Assembly: GCF_000090795.2 (NCBI RefSeq) | Contig: NW_003546246.1 | Span: 656,170-717,448 of the forward strand | Length of the DNA stretch: 61,279 nucleotides | DNA from: Amphimedon queenslandica | Lineage: Eukaryota; Porifera; Demospongiae; Haplosclerida; Niphatidae | Reading direction: 5' to 3' | Part shown: in pieces, positions 44,703-53,375 of the stretch | Layout of the letters: every line of letters begins with the position of its first letter | Position numbering within the stretch: position 1 is the first letter of the stretch | Made by a program: the position numbers and the translations under genes | The notes under the pieces: model-generated | Seen by the model: the letters and a program-made list of their open reading frames with translations, nothing else | Told to the model about the DNA's origin: nothing | Database searches by the model: none

Positions 44703-45686
44703 GCTAACCATCTGTTAAAATGTGAGATCCAATTTTGACAGTTTTCTACTGTCACTTCTGAAAATGCATTAAGTACAAGTGTTTCTATTGTGAAATGTGG
44801 GTTTTCATGTTCTATTGTTGGTAAAATTGCTTTAACTTTAGCAAATAATTCTTCAATAGGATTGAACTCTGGTGAATACGGAGAAAGAAACTCAACTAAA
44901 CATCCAATGTCAGTTAATGATTGTGTTAACCTCTGATACATGATATATGGAACAGTTGTCCATAACAACAACTAAATGATGGTTATGTCCATTAAAAGGC
45001 AATAAATGTGGTTGTAGGTGGGTTTGAAAAAACTCATAGTACTCATCACCATCAGTTGTCCCACATTCTAGTTTAATGTCAAGTTGTTCGTTCATAGACA
45101 TACAGGCAATTGCAGATATCCTCTCCCCTCTGACATGCAGAGTACTGTTTTTCAGTGATTTTCCCCTTAAACTGTATCCATACTTTTTGGTAGTGTCTCG
45201 TCTATCAGTACCTGTTTCATCTACAAAAACGAACATTTCTGGAGAGTATACAGAAATATTACAGACATATTCCATCCTTAACAATTCGGACCTTAGTACA
45301 TTGCTTTGTATCATTTTGTCGTGTGAAACCATTTTGGTGTAGACAACTATGGATTGTGCTGAGACTGACAGATACATCAAACTCTGATTCTAGCAATGAC
45401 TGGATTTCCCTGAGTAAAATGCCAGGTCTGTTAATGACCATGTTGAAGATAAATAATTTAAGAGAAATGTCAAGCTACGAGCAGATTTTTCAACAGGGTA
45501 AGCTTTCTTTGTTACTTGACCTGTATTGCAGAAGTCATGAGCAATTCTTGAAACAGTAGACATATCAATAGATAAGTTCTCTGCTATTTCAGATATCTTT
45601 TTCTCCAAGGCAAACCTTTGCCTAACGATTCTCCACCTCAAATCTTCAGAATAAGGAGAAGAACGTCGCTGTTCACATGAAGTCAT
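44699..45686 (-). pseudogene. DDE_3 (IS630/Tc1-mariner-like) transposase
   Basis: Starts at 45686 with MTSCEQRRSSPYSEDLRWRI followed by a helix-turn-helix (KKISEIAENLSIDMSTVSRI). In another frame: RPGILLREIQSLLESEFDVS with SLSTIHSCLHQNGFTRQ. Catalytic core in 45380-44910: SPEMFVFVDETGTDRRDTTK (first Asp), GYSLRGKSLKNSTLHVRGER, HLVVVMDNCSIYHVSEV (second Asp). After a frameshift near 44945, DIGCLVEFLSPYSPEFNPIE with EELFAKVKAILP supplies the Glu. It stops at 44699-44701, overlapping the stop of the convergent SHOCT-like gene. Full domain order is present but at least three frameshifts inactivate it. Confidence 0.88.
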
Positions 45687-45772
45687 TTCTGAAGCTACGA
45701 AATTTATTATTGCACTTAGGTAGGAACATCATTGTTGTCACGGTAACTAATTACCACACCCTTTAAGCCTTA

Positions 45773-45820
45773 TTGCAAGATTTCCTGAAAACACAGCAAG
45801 CATTTTATCACCATAAGAAA
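45773..45820. repeat. right inverted repeat of the two-gene transposon
   Basis: Inverted counterpart of 43312-43381; the inner 13 bp (TTGCAAGATTTCC) match exactly. Confidence 0.6.
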
Positions 45821-46110
45821 TATCATACACGCCCAATTGTGCCCACCTGTATTGGTCACACCTATAATGAAAAACAACAGTGCCTATAATAATTTAAGGC
45901 TTGCCGTCAAACGAACATACCTATACTTCATTCTCATTGTACTCCACTTTGACTCATCAGACCCCATAGAGAAAAGGTAAAGTTCCCCTCCCAAGGGTGA
46001 AACTGGTGGTTCAGTAGAGATAGCATTTTTATATTTCATTCTTGCTTTTTAAAATACATCAATGACATCAGATGTGCTTAAATTATTCTTAAAGGTTTTT
46101 TCTGTATTGG
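45821..46110 (-). pseudogene. MULE N-terminal exons right of the nested transposon
   Basis: The exon ending at 45921 reads LSTSDVIDVF, stop, KARMKYKNAISTEPPVSPLG then GELYLFSMGSDESKWSTMRM and ends at a GTATGT donor. A 59-bp intron (45862-45920) with a TTATAG acceptor leads to CDQYRWAQLGVYD (45861-45821), where the nested transposon begins. The YRW segment is expected in the N-terminal region of MULE proteins. One in-frame TAA. Confidence 0.55.
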
Positions 46111-46346
46111 AAAACAATCAGTCGAATGAATGGTCTCTGAATCTAGTTGTGGATAGGAGTATAATTAGAAATTTTAGAAAGTAATGCACAATAGACATGC
46201 ATAGACATATAGCATTGAGAAGTGTTAATTTTCAATTTCACTTTGTTGATGAACATCATGATTTCTAGGTGTAAAATTTGAAATACAACACTGTTAAGGC
46301 TAATTTAGTGATATGAAAAATCAGCATTGAACTACCGGCTTATAAA

Positions 46347-46351
46347 CTTAC
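46347..46351. repeat. LTR element target duplication (CTTAC), left
   Basis: CTTAC directly outside the LTR; repeated exactly at 50006-50010. Five bases is normal for Ty3/Gypsy elements. On the minus strand it reads GTAAG, a splice donor. Confidence 0.9.
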
Positions 46352-46605
46352 TGTAACAGTGTTCACCAGAAGTAAGTGGTTTAATATTATGTTTTTTACA
46401 AAGCAAGGAACCCCCTATTTACAAAAATCACACATTAATAGCAAGGTACAAATCCGGAAGATTCTAGCCCAGAATGTTCCAGTAAACAAAAAGAATATTC
46501 CACACAACAAAGGAATAGTCCAGTAAATGAAAAAGAATAATCTAGAATGTTCTTAAATGGTACACTAAAATTAAATGCCTGTCCTATCTTGTTTCTACTA
46601 TAACA
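46352..46605 (-). repeat. 3' LTR
   Basis: About 254 bp, aligned over its whole length with 49754-50005. Confidence 0.95.
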
Positions 46606-46990
46606 CTTTGCCCTCCTTCAGTGCAAAGCACGACTCAATTCTTGAGAGGGCATCTGCATTTGCGTTCTCCCGTCCTTTGCGGTGTTCAATCCTGAATTGA
46701 AAAGGTTGTAAGGCCAAGCTCCACCGTGCCAGTCGGCTATTTAAGTTCTTCATATTCTTTAGCCAATGAATGGCCCTATGATTTGTCTGGATGGTGAAAG
46801 TTTGACCCAGGAGATACACCTGAAATGTCCCAACAGCCAACCAGACAGCCAGACACCCCTTCTCCACTGTAGCACAACGCTGTTCCCCCGGCAACAGCCC
46901 TCGACTGAAATACGACACAGGATGGCCAAATCCCTGATCATCACACTGACTCAGAACAGCCCCTACTCCATTATCTGATGCATTTGTCCA
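46598..46990 (-). pseudogene. RNase H domain of the Gypsy element
   Basis: SYFSRGLLPGEQRCATVEKG, CLAVWLAVGTFQVYLLGQTF, TIQTNHRAIHWLKNMKNLNS then RLARWSLALQPFQFRIEHRK and ENANADALSR. This is the classic Gypsy RNase H with TDHRAL written TNHRAI, a change in a catalytic Asp position. Upstream part (46990-46930) is out of frame. The ORF tail overlaps the polypurine tract. Confidence 0.85.
46606..46619 (-). other. polypurine tract
   Basis: The minus strand reads GAAGGAGGGCAAAG immediately before the 3' LTR; it would prime plus-strand DNA synthesis. Confidence 0.75.
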
Positions 46991-46996
46991 TTTGAC

Positions 46997-48060
46997 TTAT
47001 TGTGGTTGTGACTTCTCTGTAGCCTCCGTCAGTGGAACTGCTACTGCTGCACACCCGGGGACAAACCCTCGGCAATATCCAGTGAGACTCAGGAAGGCCC
47101 ATACATGCGTCCCTGACTCCGGCCGAGGAAAATCCCTAATCGCTTTCAATTTGTCCTTGACTGGTACTACCTTTCCTCCCACAATAACATGACCCAGGCA
47201 AGCACATTCCCTCGCAGCAAACTGACACCCGGATGGTTTCACTGCAAGTCCTGCCTCTTGCAATCGTCCCAGTACCGTTGCTAACTGCTCCAAATGGTCC
47301 TCCCATGTTGCACTAAACACCACAAGGCCATCCAGATAAGCATGAGCAAAACCGCGCAATCCCCCTGCAATGTGGTCCACAAGCCTCTGAAAAGCAGCCG
47401 GAGCACCACTGAGGCCAAAAGGCACTACCTCCAACCGGCAGAGTCCAAAGGGGCCTACAAAGGCAGTCCAATGACGATCCCCCTCTGCCACAGGGACCTG
47501 CCAATATCCTCTTGCAAGGTCCAAAGATGTAAAGCAACCAGCCTGTCCCATCCGATCCAGAACATCATCCATCCGCGGCATGGGATAGGCATCAATCTCA
47601 GTCTCTGCACTGAGTTTCCCATAATCCACACATAATCGTAGAGTGCTGTCTTTTCCCTGACAATCACCACAGGAGATGCCCAATCACTCCCCGACGGCTC
47701 CACCACTCGCTCTGCTAACATGCCCTGGATCTCCATGTCCACTTCTGAACGATAAGCATATGAAATCCGACATGGAGGCTGACGTACCGGACGACAGGAC
47801 CCTGTAAAAATTCCATGTTCAGCAATTGCTGTATGTCCCGGTTTCCCCCTAAGTACCCTTCCGAACTGCTCCCCCTGCTGTTCTGACAATGCATTGCCTG
47901 CTGTCAATGGTGAGCTCTCCCATCCAGTGTTCCAGTTTGCCAACTCATCCCCATCATCCTTACACAAGCCATTCTCCTTACCATCCTCTGTCTTGTCCCT
48001 CACTTTGTCAAAATAATAGTCAGCAACCCCTTTGTCTTCCTGCCACTCTCTTAACAAATT
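46997..48060 (-). pseudogene. reverse transcriptase domain, YLDG active site
   Basis: Starts near 47830 with RPVRQPPCRISYAYRSEVDM then EIQGMLAERVVEPSGSDWAS. After a frameshift near 47650, LRLCVDYGKLSAETEIDAYP, MPRMDDVLDRMGQAGCFTSL, DLARGYWQVPVAEGDRHWTA, FGLCRLEVVPFGLSGAPAAF, HAYLDGLVVFSATWEDHLEQ. YLDG replaces the YLDD motif, removing a metal-binding Asp. QFAARECACLGHVI and GFVPGCAAVAVPLTEA follow as in the RT connection. It makes cDNA from the element RNA in intact relatives. Confidence 0.92.
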
Positions 48061-48550
48061 GATGTGAAAGATCTTCTTTCTCTTTGAAATCTGCACCTCG
48101 TAGTCCATTTTTGCGATTCTTCGAACAATCTCATACGGTCCTCTTCATTGGGCCAGCAGTTCACCACCTGAAGCTGGCAGTAGCACCAACACCTTTTCCT
48201 CTGGGGATAGCTCCCGTTCCCCAGCTGTCCCATCATACCATCTCTTCTGCCTTGCCAGCTGCTTCTCCGCATTTTTCCTGACCAGTTCACTCACTGCTTG
48301 CATCCTCTCCCGCATTCCAATAATATGTGACACAACACTCTCTTTAGTCTTCTCTCTTGCATGTTCATACTGCTCCTCTTTCTTCTGTAACCTTGTCTGT
48401 TTTTTTCTTAGTTTTCCCTCCTGTAGAAACATGTCTTCAGCAAACTGTAGCCCAACATCCAGCCAACTGTAATTATTCCTCTCCTCCTGTGGCTGATCTC
48501 CGTCCCTCTGTTCCTCCTCGGCCTCCTTTGGCCCACCTTTGTCCCCTGTC
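48055..48550 (-). pseudogene. integrase C-terminal tail (core deleted)
   Basis: AEDMFLQEGKLRKKQTRLQK, SHIIGMRERMQAVSELVRKN, AEKQLARQKRWYDGTAGERE, EEKVLVLLPASGGELLAQW, then (new frame) MDYEVQISKRKKIFHINLLR followed by EWQED. This is the chromodomain-like C-terminus of Gypsy integrases (RQKxWYD ... VLVLLP ... FHVNLLRxW). The zinc-binding and DDE core expected upstream are absent. It lies directly before the RT. Confidence 0.85.
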
Positions 48551-48570
48551 CTTTAGATAATTGTCATCCA

Positions 48571-48861
48571 TTATCTATGGCTGGGGTGAGTTCCAGTGTC
48601 CGACTCCTGAGCATCTACTTCCACTGTCGTTCCTTTTGCTCCAGATTCTTTTTCTTTCCGTTGTAACTCCTCTTCCTCTTTCTTCTGTCTACCAGCCCCG
48701 CTCCTTGTTAAGACAGCAAATCCACTCTTACCTCTCTCCTCTCTGAGTAGGCTTTTTAACTCGGTCCCCAATAGAACTGACCTAGGTAACGTATCTGACA
48801 CCGCTGCTTCAACCTGAAGCAACTTTCCACCTACATCTATCTCNNNNNNNNNNCCCTCCAC
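48571..48861 (-). pseudogene. protease-like segment of the Gypsy element
   Basis: EIDVGGKLLQVEAAVSDTLP followed by RSVLLGTELKSLL fits the C-terminal part of a Gypsy aspartic protease (the VLLGTD-like segment). A Lys/Glu-rich linker follows (RQKKEEEELQRKEKES). The catalytic DTG lies in or beyond the N gap (48844-48853) and is not visible. Confidence 0.55.
48844..48853. other. assembly gap (10 N)
   Basis: Ten N bases in the protease region of the LTR element. Confidence 0.99.
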
Positions 48862-48889
48862 TCGTCCATACAGTAATCCCTGATTTAAC

Positions 48890-49659
48890 GACTCCTATCG
48901 TAAACCACAAAACATTGTTTTTGGGCAGTTCTTTGCTATATTTCCTCTGGCTTTACAATTGTGGCATGTAATCAGAGGTTTGTCTTTATCTTCTTTGCTA
49001 CTCTTGTCTAGATCTTTCAATTGGCGGCAATCTTTAACCAGGTGACCCACCTTCTTACAATTGTGACATCTTTTCTCCTCAACCTTCGTCCCAATTGCTG
49101 CCTCCCACTTGTCCTTTCTTGCTTGTCAAAAGTCTTCCGCTAACTGACCTGCTTCCTTGCTTGAACTCGGTTTACGCTCTTTGACCCATGTGCTTGCTTC
49201 TTCTGGTAACACATTCACAAACTGCTCCAATATAACACAGTCAATAACTTCCTCCCTAGTTGTGCATGACACCAGCCACTTATCTGCAAGGTCTGTATTC
49301 CATGTCAGCATCTCCAACGGTGTCTCTGTTCTTTTTATGTTGGCTGAGCAAAATCGTCTGTAGGTTTCTTTATTAATGTCATAGCGCCCCTCGTAAAGTA
49401 AGCGGTCCTCTTCTCGCTCTCGTTCCCTATCTTCTTCCTTTTGCCATAGCTCTTTTTCATATCTTCGCCGTTCTTCATATCTTCGCCATTCTTCTTGGTG
49501 TTCCATTTCTTGTCACCGTTCTTCTTCTCGGCATTCCATTTCTTGTTGCCGCTCCTCCATTCGTCGTTCTTCCGCTTGCCGTTTTTCTTCCTCGTATCGT
49601 TCCTTCTCGTCCATTCGTTGTTGCTCCCATTGTTTGAGTAATTCCAGTAGTTCAGCCAT
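48890..49659 (-). pseudogene. gag with SCAN-like capsid and two zinc knuckles
   Basis: ATG at 49659 (MAELLELLKQWEQQRMDEKE); long Glu/Arg-rich coiled coil (49650-49400) with one TGA (49513-49515, probably a former CGA Arg). The capsid portion matches the SCAN layout: YRRFCSANIKRTETPLEMLT, WNTDLADKWLVSCTTREEVI, DCVILEQFVNVLPEEASTWV, KERKPSSSKEAGQLAEDF. TGA at 49126-49128 is followed in frame by KRCHNCKKVGHLVKDC and TCHNCKARGNIAKNC, two CCHC knuckles. Vertebrate SCAN domains are thought to derive from Gmr1-like gag, so this assignment agrees with the pol gene order. Structural particle protein; broken by two stops. Confidence 0.85.
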
Positions 49660-49730
49660 AGTCTTGTAGTCTTTTCCAGACCTTAGCATTCACACATATA
49701 CACGAATTATAATTTGAGTGCAGGCTACCA

Positions 49731-49748
49731 GTCGCTGCACCGCTGCCA
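49731..49748 (-). other. primer binding site
   Basis: Five bases inside the 5' LTR the minus strand reads TGGCAGCGGTGCAG, beginning with the TGG complementary to a tRNA CCA end. The tRNA species was not determined. Confidence 0.65.
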
Positions 49749-49753
49749 TCAAA

Positions 49754-50005
49754 TGTAACAGTGTTCACCAGAAGTAAGTGGTTAAATATTATGTTTTACC
49801 AAACAAGGAACCCCCTATTTACAAAAATCACATATTTATAGCAAGGTACAAATCTGGAACATTCTAGCCCAGAATGTTCCAGTAAACTGAAAGAATAGTC
49901 GACACAAAAAAGGAATAGTCTAGTAAATGAAAAAGAATAATCTAGAATCTTCTTAAATGGTACACTAAAATTAATTGCTTGTTTCATCTTGTTTCTACTA
50001 TTACA
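49754..50005 (-). repeat. 5' LTR
   Basis: About 252 bp; partner of 46352-46605. Confidence 0.95.
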
Positions 50006-50010
50006 CTTAC
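50006..50010. repeat. LTR element target duplication (CTTAC), right
   Basis: Exact copy of 46347-46351. On the minus strand it reads GTAAG directly after the codons CIQALG. Confidence 0.9.
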
Positions 50011-50125
50011 CAAGAGCCTGTATACATCTAGGTACTTCTGGTTCATCATAATTGTCAGATTCGTCACTATCTCCCACATACGGTGGCGAGTTAACATCGG
50101 GTTCACTATCTTCTTCTGAAGACAA
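50011..50125 (-). CDS. acidic first exon, probably of the MULE gene
   Basis: ATG at 50125: MSSEEDSEPDVNSPPYVGDS then DESDNYDEPEVPRCIQAL, ending at GTAAG. This donor is also the LTR insertion target, so GTAAG is present on both sides of the retrotransposon. The acidic Ser/Asp/Glu N-terminus is typical of transposase N-termini in general. Its link to the MULE exons beginning 4 kb downstream rests on orientation, the donor and the matching post-insertion intron start; it is inference. Confidence 0.55.
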
Positions 50126-50334
50126 TTATTGTGTCTAGCTCTGTTGAAGAGTTTGTAGTACGGTATAACTGACTAAAGTACCGGTATTCAGACACGCAGT
50201 AGCACATGCACCGAAATTTTTGACAAGTATAAATATGCGGACTGTCACGTGCTATAATGCTTATTTGCATATTTATCTTTTGAACTCTGGTGCTATTATC
50301 CCACTCCATCGCCGAGTTGGCTCTGGTTTTTAGC

Positions 50335-50460
50335 ACTCATCCCCAGCTCCAGATCCGGCTCCAAACTCAAGTTTTTAGCAATCATCTCTGGCTCTGGTCC
50401 CTGGCTCCTTTTTTTAGCACTAATCTCCGGCTCTGACTCCGGGTTTTTGCAACACCCTAA
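50335..50460. repeat. CCGGAG minisatellite, reverse orientation
   Basis: Units with TTTTTAGCACTCATC and CCGGCTCC words, reverse complement of the array at 35244-35385, including the flanking GGGTGTTGC-like end. Confidence 0.75.
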
Positions 50461-50468
50461 TAAATTAA

Positions 50469-50730
50469 TACCGTATTTCCTTAAATAAAAGCCCGGGCGT
50501 CTAATTCCTAAAATGGTATTTGGACCTCGAAAAAAATATATAAAAAATAAAAAACTTAGCCCCAGAGCGGGGTTTGAACCAGTTACCTCATGCTTTTGAC
50601 TTCTGGAACTTCAGGCATTATCCACTAGACTACTCAGTCATTCCTGGGCTAGTGTTGCATATTTATAGTTAAATTGTATTGCTAACCCGGTGTTTATTTG
50701 AATGCAGCTTCTATTTAAGGATTTACGTTA
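50469..50730. mobile_element. MITE with TA-CCGTA ends carrying a tRNA-like segment
   Basis: Left TACCGTATTTCCTTAAATAA and right, reversed, TAACGTAAATCCTTAAATAG; GCCCGGG near the left and CCGGGTTAG near the right extend the inverted repeat. The interior contains a tRNA-like sequence. Confidence 0.75.
50556..50650 (-). tRNA. tRNA-like / tRNA-derived pseudogene inside a MITE
   Basis: The minus strand has an A-box-like TAGTCTAGTGGATAATG and a B-box GGTTCAAACCC at about 45 bp spacing, with complementary ends (AGCCCAG and CTGGGGCT) that could form an acceptor stem. The anticodon arm is poor and no confident anticodon can be read, so this is probably a pseudo-tRNA or the head of a SINE. Confidence 0.5.
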
Positions 50731-50739
50731 ATTAAACTT

Positions 50740-51130
50740 GGAGGTGTGGTTTGCAGGCTATCTAGCTTGCTGTTGCTCATTATTAGTCATTCAAAAGTGA
50801 GTATAAGAGACTAGTCCTAACTTTCAGGTTTGTCACTTTTAATCATTGTAATTACAAATTTTTCCTGTAGATGCCTAGGATAACCCGTTCAAAAAAAATA
50901 GGAAATACAAAGTGACCTGTAGGAGACTGCGGTTTGTGGAATTGGCAAGATGGGACAAGGTATGTTAGTATGTTACAGTAATAAAACTAGCCCTAAGAAA
51001 GAGGATTGAGAGGGTGATGAGAGTGACAAATCCAATCTAAAATGGCCTCAAGTGAGAGATCACACTTGGCCTTCTGTTCTCCATTTCTGGGTGCTTCAAA
51101 GCCATCATGTTGCCATACATTTCTAGAGAT
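50740..51130. other. non-coding stretch
   Basis: No supported gene or repeat. Confidence 0.4.
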
Positions 51131-51137
51131 TTCCATT

Positions 51138-51329
51138 ACCCTATAAATGGTAATTTTGGACGGGCTAAATTTTGGCTAATTACTAAATTTTTTTGTTTTT
51201 GGTGAACTTTCATTTGGCAAATTTTGGCCCACATTTCATTGAGCATGCACATAATGGCTCAAAATTATTCTTGTGAATGGCTATCAAAATGCCAAATTCA
51301 TTAATTTTAAAATATTCTGCTATACGGTA
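51138..51329. mobile_element. MITE with TA-CC ends
   Basis: Left TACCCTATAAATGGTAATTT and right, reversed, TACCGTATAGCAGAATATTT. Related in its ends and in its TTTGGCAAATT-like interior to the element at 31265-31472. Confidence 0.65.
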
Positions 51330-51339
51330 TTACACGAAC

Positions 51340-52800
51340 CTCTTTTAGTGATGATGATATTCAGGATAATACTTGGTATCACCCATAGAGACTACTAGTA
51401 TGATTTCCTTCTAAGTATCAGGAGGGAAATGGGTATTGTGTACGGTGATAATTTTGGTAGTCCTGGTTATACTCCTGTACGGTAAATAAGATTATCTGTG
51501 TGTGTCATTATCAGTCCGCATTTGACAATGATTTCTGATACAGACACAGAGAACTTTTGTCTTCCATCATCCTTGACTCTTACAACGTCTTTGAGGCACT
51601 TTTTAGTTATAAATGATAGACAAGTATAGTAGTCTTATTTTAATAAGATGAAATAGAATTTTGATCTCTTATTTACTTATTGGATAATACAATCTTCTAA
51701 TTAATATGACATAATGGAACGAGGCAGCTGCATTCATTTCAGAACATGCCCATAATTAATCTCAGACCTACTTTTCACCGTCCTAATTGAATACAATGAC
51801 TCATACCTCTAGCTAAGGTCCTCAATACATCAACAAGCCACATGTGTATTATTGGGCTTCGAAAAGTAATAATTGAAATTGTAATTGTGGATGTGCAGTA
51901 CATATGTAATAACATTGAACATACCTGTATATGTTGTATGTAACAAGGAGTATGGAAATTAATTACTATATGGTGGCAATTTCTGCAATTGTTGCATTAC
52001 GTTATCCACCCACACTCATGACTTGGAAGGCAAGAGCTAGATGGGGAAACATGGAATAAAAGGCCATCGCGGCTTGCCTGAGTGGCAATAAATGTTAGTA
52101 ACAGCGAAGAATAAAGTCCAGAATGTCTCCTGAGCACTTGAAGCAGCTTGTCCTCAAAGGCTGCTTTTGGCCTCCTATCCACTGGTTTGCCATCCAGCAG
52201 GTGAATTTCGAAATTTTTTCCTTACAGAATGCAGATAGGACACGGATGATTTTAAATAGTGTCTTATAAATGGTATCTATAATTGCTTCAAGAAGTTAGC
52301 ATCCTATAGTGTCTATACATTGTAGGCCAAGTTTTGATTTAATACATGTAGATGGCAAATTTGACAAAATAACTACATGTAGTTTCAGTTTCTAACTGTT
52401 GCGAGATGCTAGCTAGCTACATTCAAGCCATACTCACAAGTTAATTAATTGTTTTGTTTTTCTCCTTCCCTTGTAAGGCTTCTGCCACTGCTTGATTAAT
52501 TTCCTTCAATATGTTAGGGGGCATTTGGACTTGATTAGATGAGGTAATTTGGGCTGAAAATCTGACAAGAGTCTACCACTCATGATGCTGTAAATGAAGC
52601 ATGTGTAGGAATAATTATTGATAATCCTATGACATTTTCTAATTATTATTAATTACGTACTTCTTTTATGCCTGATTCCTTTTATTGCTGTGCTTTCCCC
52701 CTCTGTCTGTCATTTTTGCTTACTGAGATAGTTTCGGTTGTCATAATACCATATCACAATAATATCTTTTACGATCACATTTATGAAGATTTAAATAACA
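51340..52800. other. non-coding stretch
   Basis: The only ORF of note is minus 52182-51997 (DRRPKAAFEDKLLQVLRRHS), 61 codons with no recognised family and no partner exons; I do not call it. The remainder is AT-rich. Confidence 0.4.
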
Positions 52801-52803
52801 ATG

Positions 52804-52923
52804 ATGCAAATATTATCATTGGATTTTGATCATGATAAATATGCTGCCACCATACACACATGTATGCAAATATTATCATTTGACTTTGATCATGATAAAT
52901 AAGCTGCCACCATACACACATGT
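52804..52923. repeat. 60-bp tandem duplication
   Basis: 52804-52863 and 52864-52923 differ at only about three positions (GGATTTT/TGACTTT and ATGCTG/AGCTG); includes the palindrome-like TTTGATCATGATAAA. Confidence 0.9.
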
Positions 52924-53132
52924 ATATGGAGGCCAGGTGTACAATCTGAGTGGAATGAATTCAAATTATATTGCAAACAGTGTTGATGGGTAGCTCAATG
53001 CTAGTGCACTTTTGATCCTGACCTTGGTAGTATTGAGCTTCGGTTGCTTAATGACAGAGCATTTGCAAGGCTCTGTCAGTAACTCAGTATATGAATAAAT
53101 TCAAAACAAATGCTCTGTGAATAAATGTAGAT

Positions 53133-53208
53133 TGTGCAAGGAATTTCTGAATACATTTACATGTAGGTTTTGTGCAAGAAATTTCTGAATACATGTACAT
53201 GTAAGTTT
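53133..53208. repeat. 38-bp tandem duplication
   Basis: TGTGCAAGGAATTTCTGAAT and TGTGCAAGAAATTTCTGAAT units in tandem, each followed by TACATGTA-type sequence. Confidence 0.8.
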
Positions 53209-53375
53209 TGTTCTGGCTCTTTGAGATGCAATAACTTCCAAAGACTATAATGTAGATTTTTCCAAATGTTTCATTAGCTTCAATCAATTGGAATTAGCGT
53301 CACAGTCAGACTTTCGTGTTTGCTTTTGTGCCTTAGTAGTGGGATTGCTATTGTAAAGAACATAAAAAATTAAGA

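Larger units (their letters stand above)
43312..45820. mobile_element. two-gene DNA transposon with inverted ends
   Basis: Inverted repeats: left 43312-43381 and right 45773-45820. Matching blocks are TTTCTTAGGGTGACAAAAT against TTTCTTATGGTGATAAAAT (17 of 19) and an inner block ending GGAAATCTTGCAA that is identical for 13 bases in both ends; the left end has about 22 extra bases between them. Between the ends lie a plus-strand SHOCT-like gene and a minus-strand DDE_3 (IS630/Tc1-mariner type) transposase, converging with overlapping stop codons. The exact termini and target duplication are not resolved. It appears to sit in an N-terminal exon of the MULE gene. Confidence 0.65.
46352..50005 (-). 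mobile_element. Ty3/Gypsy LTR retrotransposon, Gmr1-like order, inactive
   Basis: Two LTRs (46352-46605 and 49754-50005) begin TGTAAC and end with CA, flanked by perfect 5-bp duplications. The minus strand carries primer site, gag, protease-like segment, integrase C-terminus, reverse transcriptase and RNase H, then a polypurine tract. The integrase tail precedes RT, the reverse of the usual Gypsy order and the order described for Gmr1-like elements. The integrase catalytic core is missing and the RT active site is mutated. The two LTRs differ at about 20 positions by eye (about 8%), so the insertion is old. It lies in the same orientation as the MULE gene, in its first intron. Confidence 0.93.

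Noticed and set aside
45770-45861. Reading the whole segment as a MULE exon (YDISYGDKMLAVFSGNLA)
   Set aside because: Most of this peptide falls in the inverted repeat shared with 43312-43381, so it is better explained as transposon end; only CDQYRWAQLGVYD is kept as MULE.
45257-46990. Plus-strand ORFs opposite the DDE_3 transposase and LTR element
   Set aside because: Shadows of strong minus-strand domains.
52804-52923. Possible CRISPR-like or satellite array
   Set aside because: Only two units, no spacers, eukaryotic context.
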